A stretch of 5,656 bases of DNA from an uncultured Prevotella sp. (GTDB lineage: Bacteria; Bacteroidota; Bacteroidia; Bacteroidales; Bacteroidaceae), in NCBI GenBank assembly GCA_900556795.1, contig USQD01000138.1:1-5656 (forward strand), given 5' to 3'. The notes under the pieces are model-generated. The model was not told where the DNA came from. It worked only from the letters and a program-made list of their open reading frames with translations, and did not search any database. Made by a program: the position numbers and the translations under genes. Positions 1 through 5,656 of this stretch are shown here, one piece after another (within the stretch, counting starts at the first letter, position 1; the number at the start of each line of letters is the position of its first letter).

Positions 1-21
1 ATCTGCAACAAATGATGACAT
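1..21 (-). CDS. 5' end of a downstream gene, possibly IMP dehydrogenase (7 codons only)
   Basis: An ATG at 21-19 opens a frame reading MSSFVAD before the window ends. It is supported as a real start by an AAAGG ribosome binding site 7 nt upstream (29-33), which is the strongest in the window, and by a perfect TAnnTTTG promoter box at 50-57. Seven residues cannot identify a protein. From memory, IMP dehydrogenase (GuaB) of Bacteroidales starts with a similar MSF(I/V)AD sequence and lies near recQ in some relatives, so guaB is the leading guess. That identity is an inference. The gene has the same strand as recQ but appears to have its own promoter. Confidence 0.5.
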
Positions 22-28
22 ATTGTAA

Positions 29-33
29 CCTTT
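29..33 (-). promoter_or_regulatory. Ribosome binding site AAAGG for the gene starting at 21
   Basis: On the minus strand AAAGG is followed by 7 nt and then ATG. The other genes here have no Shine-Dalgarno site this clear, as is common in Bacteroidota. It decides the start of the partial gene at the left edge. Confidence 0.55.
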
Positions 34-49
34 AAAAATTTATTGCGTG

Positions 50-57
50 CAAATTTA
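50..57 (-). promoter_or_regulatory. Candidate Bacteroidota -7 promoter box TAAATTTG
   Basis: The minus strand reads TAAATTTGCACGC, an exact match to the TAnnTTTG consensus of the primary sigma factor of Bacteroidota. It lies 28 nt upstream of the ATG at 21, which would leave a leader of roughly 15-25 nt. I do not see a clear TTTG element 19-21 bp further upstream, so the -33 part is weak or absent. The box would separate expression of the downstream gene from recQ. Confidence 0.5.
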
Positions 58-124
58 GCAATAATTTCTCAGATAGACATCGCTTTTTACGAAAATCTTA
101 CCTTATTAATGCTATTTAACGTGT

Positions 125-2302
125 TTAGTTGGCTTGTTCGGACAAAAACTTGATTCTGACGAGTCGAATTTCGTCTTCTGTGTAGTCTTCACCCAACTCG
201 TCCTGAGCTGTGTTCAAGTCGTCGGTTTCACTCTCCATGAAATAGTCGTAAATGTCGTCTACATGATCGTCATCTATCACTTCCTCAATGAAATAATCGA
301 TATTCAACTTGGTTCCGCTATACACAATTGCCTCTATTTCGTCCAAGAGTACAGAGAAGTCCAAACCCTTTGCCTCGGCTAAATCATCAAGGGCAATCTG
401 TCGGTCGATAGACTGGATGATGAACACCTTGAGCATGGATTTCTTGGCAACGGTTCTCACACGCAATTCCTCAGTCCGTTCGATATCGTTTTCCTCACAA
501 TACTTTTTAATCAGGTTATAAAACTCCTTACCGTATCTCTTAGCCTTACCGGCACCCACACCCTGGATATTCTGCAATTCCTGAATATCCTCAGGATACA
601 TAGTGGCCATCTGCTCCAGGGAAATATCCTGGAAGATAACGTATGGAGGCAGATGATGCTTCTTGGCAACAGTCTTGCGCAAATCCTTCAGCATACTATA
701 CAATACCGGATCGAGCGCACCGGTTACGGCATCATGTGGTTTTTCTACATAATCATCCTTGAACTCCTTATCAGCAACAATCATGAAAGACTGCGGATTG
801 TTGATGAAGCGCTTGCCGGCTGCTGTCAATTTCAGAAGTCCGTAATTCTCTACATCCTTTCTGAGGAAACCGGCTATCAGTGCCTGACGGATGACAGGAT
901 TCCACAACTTGGCATCCATATCCTCACCGGAACCGAATTCTTCCAGTTCATCATGCTTATGAGATACGATATCATCCGTACCTCTACCTTTCACGAAATC
1001 AATAATATATTCCTGTCGGAAATTCTCCTTCACTGCCTTGACAGCCTTCAGGATAACCACCAGATTATCCATTGCCTCCACCTTTTCTGTAGGATGCAGA
1101 CAGTTGTCACAGTTATGGCAATTTTCCTCACCGTACTCCTCACCAAAATAATGGAGCAGCATCTTGCGGCGGCAAACGGATGATTCGGCATAGGCAGCAG
1201 TTTCCTGCAACAGCTGTCTACCGATATCCTGTTCTGCCACTGGCTTATTCTCCATAAACTTCTCCAACTTCCTCAAGTCCTTTCTGCAATAGAAAGCAAT
1301 ACAGATGCCTTCACCGCCATCACGACCGGCACGTCCTGTCTCCTGATAATAGCCTTCCAGACTCTTTGGAATATCATAGTGAATCACAAAACGCACATCC
1401 GGCTTGTCAATACCCATTCCGAAGGCAATGGTGGCAACGATGACATCTATCTTCTCCATCAGGAAATCATCCTGAGTCTGAGAACGGGTAGCAGAGTCAA
1501 GACCGGCATGATAAGGTGCAGCCTTGATGTCATTGGCCTTCAAAATCTCAGCCAGCTCCTCAACCTTCTTACGGGAAAGACAATAGATGATACCGCTCTT
1601 ACCTGGATTCTGACGGATAAACTTGATGATCTGGCGGTCTACATCATTCGTCTTAGGACGTACTTCATAATAGAGATTAGATCTGTTGAACGAGCTTTTG
1701 TATTCCAAGGCATTCAGGATGCCCAGATTTTTCTTGATATCCGTGCGCACCTTATCAGTTGCAGTAGCAGTAAGTGCAATAACCGGAGCCTGGCCAATCT
1801 CGTTAACAATAGGACGGATACGACGATACTCAGGGCGGAAATCATGTCCCCACTCTGAAATACAATGAGCCTCATCTACAGCATAGAAAGAGATCTTGAC
1901 ACTCTTCAGAAATTCCACATTGTCTTCCTTCGTCAAAGACTCTGGAGCCACATATAGCAACTTTGTTTTTCCCGATAAGATATCATTCTTAACTTTCTCT
2001 ATCGCAGACTTGTTCAAGGAAGAATTAAGATAATGTGCCACACCATCACTCTCACTCAAACCATTGATCACATCTACCTGGTTCTTCATGAGAGCGATCA
2101 ATGGAGAGATAACGATAGCTGTGCCTTCCATAATCAGGGAAGGCAATTGATAACACAAGCTCTTGCCACCTCCAGTAGGCATCAACACAAAAATGTCATG
2201 GCCTTCCATCAGATTCCTGATGATTGCCTCTTGATCACCTTTAAACGAATCGAAACCAAAATAGTGTTTCAACTGTCCTGTTAGACTAACCTGTTCTGTC
2301 AT
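125..2302 (-). CDS. recQ: ATP-dependent DNA helicase RecQ
   Basis: This is a RecQ-family superfamily 2 helicase, an ATP-driven 3'-5' DNA unwinding enzyme acting in recombination and stalled-fork repair. Counting from the ATG at 2302 (725 residues), the order is: motif 0 with its Gln near 24; Walker A MPTGGGKS at 41-48; DEAH at 143-146; motif III ALTATAT near 176-182; motif VI QETGRAGRDG at 320-329; four zinc-binding Cys at 377, 395, 398 and 401; an RQC winged-helix region at about 410-515; and an HRDC domain at about 528-603. A further 120-residue tail, acidic near its end, makes it longer than E. coli RecQ (about 610 residues); I recall similar lengths in other Bacteroidales. A GTG at 2308 in the same frame would add two residues, but ATG is preferred. 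It follows clpX by 76 bp. No damage is seen. Confidence 0.95.
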   Translation of the reverse strand: MTEQVSLTGQLKHYFGFDSFKGDQEAIIRNLMEGHDIFVLMPTGGGKSLCYQLPSLIMEGTAIVISPLIALMKNQVDVINGLSESDGVAHYLNSSLNKSAIEKVKNDILSGKTKLLYVAPESLTKEDNVEFLKSVKISFYAVDEAHCISEWGHDFRPEYRRIRPIVNEIGQAPVIALTATATDKVRTDIKKNLGILNALEYKSSFNRSNLYYEVRPKTNDVDRQIIKFIRQNPGKSGIIYCLSRKKVEELAEILKANDIKAAPYHAGLDSATRSQTQDDFLMEKIDVIVATIAFGMGIDKPDVRFVIHYDIPKSLEGYYQETGRAGRDGGEGICIAFYCRKDLRKLEKFMENKPVAEQDIGRQLLQETAAYAESSVCRRKMLLHYFGEEYGEENCHNCDNCLHPTEKVEAMDNLVVILKAVKAVKENFRQEYIIDFVKGRGTDDIVSHKHDELEEFGSGEDMDAKLWNPVIRQALIAGFLRKDVENYGLLKLTAAGKRFINNPQSFMIVADKEFKDDYVEKPHDAVTGALDPVLYSMLKDLRKTVAKKHHLPPYVIFQDISLEQMATMYPEDIQELQNIQGVGAGKAKRYGKEFYNLIKKYCEENDIERTEELRVRTVAKKSMLKVFIIQSIDRQIALDDLAEAKGLDFSVLLDEIEAIVYSGTKLNIDYFIEEVIDDDHVDDIYDYFMESETDDLNTAQDELGEDYTEDEIRLVRIKFLSEQAN

Positions 2303-2354
2303 ATCCACCTAATATTATTTTCTCTTTTTATGTCTTATGGTAATTAGAAATCAG

Positions 2355-2373
2355 CTGGGGTAAAATTCCCCAA
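2355..2373 (-). terminator. G/C stem-loop between clpX and recQ, weak or partial terminator
   Basis: The minus strand carries TGGGG, a 7-nt loop, and CCCCA (2372-2368 with 2360-2356), extended by one U-G pair. It begins 6 bp after the clpX stop. The bases after the stem are mixed (GCTGATTTCTAATT) rather than a U-tract, so it is not a convincing intrinsic terminator. It may lower read-through into recQ or protect the 3' end of clpPX mRNA. No TAnnTTTG box is visible before recQ, so some read-through would be needed. Confidence 0.35.
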
Positions 2374-2378
2374 CCGAT

Positions 2379-3611
2379 TTATACAGATTCCATCTGTCCG
2401 AGATGAGCCTTTTCCAGCTGCGCCTTGGCATAGTCCAAGGTTACATCAAAAGTCTCCACCTTCTTGGAAGGAACCTCAAACATGGCATCCATCATCACAG
2501 CCTCCACGATGGAGCGCAGTCCTCTGGCGCCTAATTTATACTCTACAGCCTTGTCTACCATGTAATCCAAGGTTTCCTCTGAGAAAGACAACTTAATGCC
2601 ATCCATCTCAAAGAGCTTCATATACTGCTTTACGATAGAATTCTTTGGCTCAACCAAAATCTTACGCAAAGCATCCCTATCCAACGGATTGAGATAGGTA
2701 AGTACTGGCAAACGACCGATAATCTCCGGTATCAGACCGAATGACTTCAAGTCCTGAGGCAAGATATACTTCATCAAATCTGCCTTGTCAATCTTTGCCA
2801 CATTCTGTACCGAATTATATCCTACCACATGTGTGTTGAGGCGCTGGGCAATCTTGCGTTCAATGCCATCAAAAGCACCACCGCAGATAAAGAGGATATT
2901 CTTGGTATCTACATGGATATAATCCTGATCAGGATGCTTTCTTCCGCCCTTAGGTGGTACATTCACCATCGTACCCTCCAGGAGTTTGAGAAGTCCCTGC
3001 TGTACACCTTCACCACTTACATCACGGGTAATAGAAGGGTTATCACTCTTACGGGCAATCTTATCAATCTCATCAATGAAGACAATACCTCTCTGGGCAG
3101 CCTCCACATTATAGTCAGATACCTGCAGCAATCGGGACAGGATACTTTCTACATCCTCACCTACATAACCAGCCTCTGTAAATACAGTAGCATCAACGAT
3201 GGTAAAAGGAACATCCAGGAGCTTGGCAATGGTACGAGCCAAGAGGGTTTTACCTGTACCCGTACTTCCCACCATAATAATATTACTTTTTTCAATCTCA
3301 ACACCATCATCGCTGACAGGTTGCTGCAATCTCTTATAATGATTGTATACAGCCACAGCCATACTGCGCTTAGCCTGATCCTGCCCAATAATGTATTCAT
3401 CCAGATACTCCTTGATGTCCATAGGCTTAGGAACCTCTTTCAATGCGAATTTCGCATCAGCATCATTCTGATGCAAGACTCCAGTAGATTCCACGATATC
3501 ATAAGCCTGCTGAGCACAGCTTTCACAGATGTAGCCATCTACACCCGTAATCAGCAATTTTACTTCATTTTCGCCTCTTCCACAGAAGCTACATACTTTC
3601 TTCTTTGGCAT
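2379..3611 (-). CDS. clpX: ClpX, ATP-dependent unfoldase subunit of the ClpXP protease
   Basis: ClpX is a hexameric AAA+ unfoldase in the cytoplasm that recognises substrates, unfolds them and threads them into ClpP. The 410 residues are a normal full length. An N-terminal zinc-binding domain has Cys7, Cys10, Cys29 and Cys32. Walker A is GSTGTGKT (115-122) and Walker B IVFIDEID (176-183). Pore loop 1 is GYVG (148-151), and the RKH substrate-gating loop is at 224-226. The arginine finger is probably R300 in IIGRLP, and sensor 2 is R363 in GARGLR. The ClpP-docking loop, IGF in E. coli, appears here as VGY (263-265). The ATG at 3611 gives the expected MPKK start just before the zinc domain. It lies 9 bp after clpP, so the two are almost certainly one transcript. 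All catalytic motifs are intact. Confidence 0.97.
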   Translation of the reverse strand: MPKKKVCSFCGRGENEVKLLITGVDGYICESCAQQAYDIVESTGVLHQNDADAKFALKEVPKPMDIKEYLDEYIIGQDQAKRSMAVAVYNHYKRLQQPVSDDGVEIEKSNIIMVGSTGTGKTLLARTIAKLLDVPFTIVDATVFTEAGYVGEDVESILSRLLQVSDYNVEAAQRGIVFIDEIDKIARKSDNPSITRDVSGEGVQQGLLKLLEGTMVNVPPKGGRKHPDQDYIHVDTKNILFICGGAFDGIERKIAQRLNTHVVGYNSVQNVAKIDKADLMKYILPQDLKSFGLIPEIIGRLPVLTYLNPLDRDALRKILVEPKNSIVKQYMKLFEMDGIKLSFSEETLDYMVDKAVEYKLGARGLRSIVEAVMMDAMFEVPSKKVETFDVTLDYAKAQLEKAHLGQMESV

Positions 3612-3620
3612 ATTATTCTA

Positions 3621-4283
3621 TTACTTACGTATCAACACGTTATCAATCATACCATACTCCTTAGCCTCCTCGGCAGTCATCCAGTAGTTACGGTCGCTGT
3701 CTGCATAAACCTTGTCGTATGGAGTATGTGAGTGCTCAGAGATAATGGTATAGAGTTCCTTCTTCATCTTCAGGATTTCGCGAGCCTCGATTTCGATATC
3801 AGATGCCTGACCCTGAACACCACCCAATGGCTGGTGAATCATCACACGGCTATGAGGCAAGGCTGAACGTTTGCCCTCCTGACCAGAAACCAGCAATACG
3901 GCAGCCATGGATGCAGCCATACCAGTACAGATGGTAGCCACATCACTGGTGATAAACTGCATGGTATCATAGATTCCCAAACCAGCGGTAACACTACCTC
4001 CAGGACTGTTGAGATAGATAGAGATATCCTGACTGCTATCTACAGAGTCCAGATAAAGCAACTGTGCCTGAAGAGTATTGGCTGTATAATCATCAATCTC
4101 TGTGCCCAGGAAGATGATGCGGTCCATCATCAAACGTGAGAATACATCCATCTGGGTGACATTCAGCTGACGTTCCTCCAAAATATAAGGATTCAAATAC
4201 TTAGCCTGCGCGTTCATAACGTCGTCAAGCACCATACCATTCATACCAAGATGCTTAGTAGCATATTTTCTAAAATCGTTCAT
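3621..4283 (-). CDS. clpP: ClpP, proteolytic subunit of the Clp protease, with Asn at the catalytic Asp position
   Basis: ClpP forms the tetradecameric serine-peptidase chamber that degrades proteins delivered by ClpX. The 220-residue sequence has the full fold: the oxyanion-region motif NSPGGSVTAG (92-101), the nucleophile Ser125 in GMAASMAA, and His150 in MIHQPLGG. The third triad residue should lie in the motif read here as DSDRNYWM (195-202). Gap-free alignment with E. coli TERDRFLS and S. aureus DTDRDNFL puts Asn199 (codon AAC, 3689-3687) at the catalytic Asp position. About 30 residues precede the conserved core start NPYILEERQ. This may be a propeptide or the longer N-terminus that I recall for Bacteroidales. 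The gene ends in tandem stops TAA TAG. The ATG at 4283 is chosen because it matches the remembered family start MxDFRKYATKHLG. Family identity is certain; peptidase activity is not. Confidence 0.96.
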   Translation of the reverse strand: MNDFRKYATKHLGMNGMVLDDVMNAQAKYLNPYILEERQLNVTQMDVFSRLMMDRIIFLGTEIDDYTANTLQAQLLYLDSVDSSQDISIYLNSPGGSVTAGLGIYDTMQFITSDVATICTGMAASMAAVLLVSGQEGKRSALPHSRVMIHQPLGGVQGQASDIEIEAREILKMKKELYTIISEHSHTPYDKVYADSDRNYWMTAEEAKEYGMIDNVLIRK

Positions 4284-4302
4284 ATCTTATTACTTTTTTC
4301 TT

Positions 4303-4310
4303 CAAAATTA
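4303..4310 (-). promoter_or_regulatory. Candidate -7 promoter box TAATTTTG proximal to clpP
   Basis: The minus strand has an exact TAnnTTTG match 19 nt upstream of the clpP ATG and just downstream of the terminator-like hairpin, which is the sensible place for a clpPX promoter. The expected leader would be very short, roughly 10-15 nt. No clear TTTG is seen 19-21 bp upstream, and the region is AT-rich, so a chance match is possible. Confidence 0.35.
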
Positions 4311-4315
4311 GGAAC

Positions 4316-4340
4316 AAAAAACGAGGTTATCGACCTCATT
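4316..4340 (-). terminator. Intrinsic terminator-like hairpin between tig and clpP
   Basis: On the minus strand an 8-bp stem (4340-4333 with 4327-4320, seven Watson-Crick pairs and one G-U, core GAGGT/ACCTC) closes a 5-nt loop, CGATA. The 3' arm runs directly into six consecutive T residues (4321-4316). This is a plausible rho-independent terminator for tig, or an attenuator in the clpPX leader. Its 3' arm is also the 3' arm of the longer 14-bp inverted repeat, so the two structures are alternatives that end at the same U-tract. Confidence 0.55.
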
Positions 4341-4387
4341 ATCTCATTCGGTGGAACAAAGATAATAAAAAAAGTCGATAACCTCGT
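4321..4387. repeat. 14-bp perfect inverted repeat in the tig-clpP spacer
   Basis: ACGAGGTTATCGAC at 4321-4334 is matched exactly by its reverse complement at 4374-4387, leaving a 39-nt loop. It lies wholly between tig and clpP. In tig read-through RNA it would form a long stem ending at the T-tract next to 4321. The 39-nt loop is large for a terminator, and a promoter-like box lies inside it. It could instead be a paired protein-binding site. Confidence 0.75.
4357..4364 (-). promoter_or_regulatory. Candidate -7 promoter box TATCTTTG distal to clpP
   Basis: The minus strand reads TATTATCTTTGTTCC, which contains an exact match to TAnnTTTG with the TATCTTTG form often seen in Bacteroidota promoters. 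It sits inside the loop of the inverted repeat, 73 nt upstream of the clpP ATG. A transcript started about 5-10 nt downstream would carry the compact hairpin near its 5' end. I see no good TTTG element at the -33 position. Confidence 0.4.
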
Positions 4388-4417
4388 ATTTATTTGAAGT
4401 TTTTTTTCAAAAAAATG

Positions 4418-5585
4418 TTATTCCTGCATCATCTTGTTGAAATCCTCTACAGAAATCTCCTTTTCGTTGAGTTTTACAGCGCCCTTAAGAGCTACTGCCA
4501 ACTTACGGTCGATAGAGCGGTCTACCAATGCGTCAACAGACTCACCCTTCTTGAGAATCTCGTTTGCATAGTTCTCAATATACTCCTCAGGGATGTTGGT
4601 CATACCATACTGAGCGAACTGAGCACGAGCAGCTTCCTTAGCTGTCTCCTTGATATCCTCATCGTTCACCTTGATCTCCTGAGCCTGGATGAGCTGCTCC
4701 TTGATGAGGTGCCATGTCAACTCCTTGATGCTCTGCTCGTAGTTCTTCTCTACGAACTCCTCACCCTTATCCTTGTTGTTAGCCAACATGATGCGCTTCA
4801 AGAGTGCATCTGGGTATGTCAACTCACCAACCTTCTTCTCGCAGTGCTCACGAACATCGAGGATGAACTTGTAGTCAGAATCGTTAACCAACTGCTCCTG
4901 CAAGCCCTCAGCAATCTTAGCACGGAAAGCAGCCTCGTCCTTTACGTCAGTATCCTCACCGAATACCTGCTTGAAGAGCTCCTCGTTAACCTCGTGCTTC
5001 TTGAAGCGCTGGATCTCTGTAATCTGGAAGCTGAACTCAGACTCCAGGTCAGCAACAGCCTCACGCTCAATCTTCAAGAGTGAAGAAACCTCAGTATCGT
5101 TCTCTGGGTAAGCCTTCTTAGGGTTGAATGTGATTACATCACCAAGCTTAGCATCGTTGAAGAGATTCTTCTGCTCCTCTACCTTGATGTAGCTAGGCAT
5201 CAGGATAGCGCCCTCTACAGTGATACCACCTTCCTTGGTGTTACCATTCTCGTCGAGCTCACGGATATCACCCTTCAACAGGTCGTTCTCCTCATACTTC
5301 TCAGCCTTCTCGTAGCTACCTGCACGCTGAGCGTACATCTCTACCTGCTGGTCGAGGATCTTATCGTCAACCTTGATGTTATAGTAATCTACCTTGTCGC
5401 GACCGTTGAGAGTTACCTTGAACTCAGGTGCAACAGCGATATCAAACATAAATGTGAATGTAGTACCATTCTCCAAGTCAGCTGGCTCCTGCTTCTCTGA
5501 TGGGAGAGGCTCACCGAGCATCTGAATCTTGTTTTCCTGTACATACTTGTAAATCTCCTGGCCTACGATCTTATTGATGGCCTCC
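4418..5585 (-). CDS. tig: Trigger factor, ribosome-associated chaperone (5' end missing)
   Basis: Trigger factor binds at the ribosome exit tunnel and shields nascent chains. The frame is open from the TAA at 4418-4420 to 5585, giving 388 codons, and reads EAINKIVGQEIYKYV before the internal Met at 5521. That Met is therefore not the start. Compared with a usual length of about 450 residues, roughly the first 60 are missing, including the ribosome-binding GFRxGKxP loop. What remains is the end of the N-terminal domain, a middle segment that resembles only weakly the FKBP-type prolyl isomerase domain, and a charged helical C-terminal chaperone domain. The coding strand favours AAG for Lys and GAG for Glu more than recQ does, which fits high expression. 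The truncation coincides exactly with adapter sequence, so the gene is probably intact in the organism. It lies upstream of clpP with a 134-bp spacer. Confidence 0.93.
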
Positions 5586-5656
5586 AGATCGGAAGAGCGT
5601 CGTGTAGGGAAAGAGTGTAGATCTCGGTGGTCGCCGTATCATTAAAAAAAAAAAAA
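5586..5656. other. Illumina adapter read-through plus poly-A, not genomic sequence
   Basis: Bases 5586-5643 match, as I know it, the full 58-nt reverse complement of the Illumina TruSeq universal adapter: the AGATCGGAAGAGCGTCGTG start, the internal AGATCTCGGTGGTCGCC block and the CGTATCATT end. Thirteen A residues (5644-5656) follow, as happens when a read runs off the end of a short library fragment. The tig reading frame is biological up to 5585. The first A of this segment may be the A-tail used in library construction. Confidence 0.98.

Noticed and set aside
653..1183. Plus-strand open frame of 176 codons opposite recQ, along with several smaller ones nearby
   Set aside because: These are antisense shadows of the intact recQ frame, without conserved motifs or translation signals.
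2829..3731. A 300-codon open frame on the plus strand opposite clpX and clpP
   Set aside because: It is fully antisense to two intact conserved genes, has a composition typical of a reverse-frame shadow (many Ile, Leu, Thr, His), shows no recognisable motif and has no ribosome binding site or promoter that I can see.
4393..4415. AT-only inverted repeats after the tig stop (TTTGAA/TTCAAA, and a T-run facing an A-run)
   Set aside because: Stems of only A and T, or with almost no loop, are expected by chance in such a low-complexity stretch and would not be stable.
4394..5083. A 229-codon Leu/Val-rich open frame on the plus strand opposite tig, looking like a membrane protein
   Set aside because: The Leu-rich composition comes from reading GAG and AAG codons of the charged trigger factor in reverse (CTC, CTT). 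It is antisense to a conserved gene and has no independent support.
4418..5521. Reading tig as a complete 367-residue gene starting at the Met at 5521
   Set aside because: The frame continues upstream without a stop to 5585 with clear trigger factor sequence, and the break there is adapter, so 5521 is an internal Met.
5644..5656. Terminal poly-A as a biological tail or transposon end
   Set aside because: It directly follows a full-length adapter and is the usual run-off artefact.
1..5656. Search for mobile elements, CRISPR repeats, tRNA or rRNA genes, toxin-antitoxin pairs or a novel cassette
   Set aside because: The coding space is filled by four conserved housekeeping genes with short spacers, and no repeat arrays, transposase motifs or RNA gene signatures are visible.

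Overview
The window is a stretch of core chromosome from a member of the Bacteroidota, most likely Bacteroidales and probably Prevotellaceae. This placement rests on the gene order tig-clpP-clpX-recQ, on proteins that resemble remembered Bacteroides/Prevotella orthologues, on mostly weak Shine-Dalgarno sites, and on exact matches to the Bacteroidota -7 promoter box TAnnTTTG. No species can be named from the window alone.

All genes lie on the minus strand and read from right to left. At the right is the trigger factor gene (tig, 4418-5585), which lacks its 5' end. The biological sequence stops at 5585: bases 5586-5643 are the reverse complement of the Illumina TruSeq universal adapter, followed by 13 A residues, so the truncation of tig is a sequencing or assembly artefact. 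A 134-bp AT-rich spacer follows (4284-4417). It holds a 14-bp inverted repeat, a compact terminator-like hairpin with a U-tract, and two candidate promoter boxes. Next come clpP (3621-4283) and clpX (2379-3611), separated by 9 bp and probably co-transcribed. After a 76-bp gap with a G/C hairpin comes recQ (125-2302). A promoter box, a good ribosome binding site and the first seven codons of another gene (1-21, possibly guaB) end the window.

Trigger factor, ClpP and ClpX form a proteostasis module: trigger factor receives nascent chains at the ribosome, ClpX unfolds substrates with ATP, and ClpP degrades them. RecQ is a DNA helicase for recombination and fork repair and is probably a passenger in the transcription unit.

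I see no mobile element, CRISPR array, defence system or unknown gene cassette. The most interesting biological point is in ClpP: the residue aligning with the catalytic Asp of the Ser-His-Asp triad is Asn199, in the only ClpP visible here. The second is the tig-clpP spacer, where a promoter-like box sits inside the loop of the inverted repeat.
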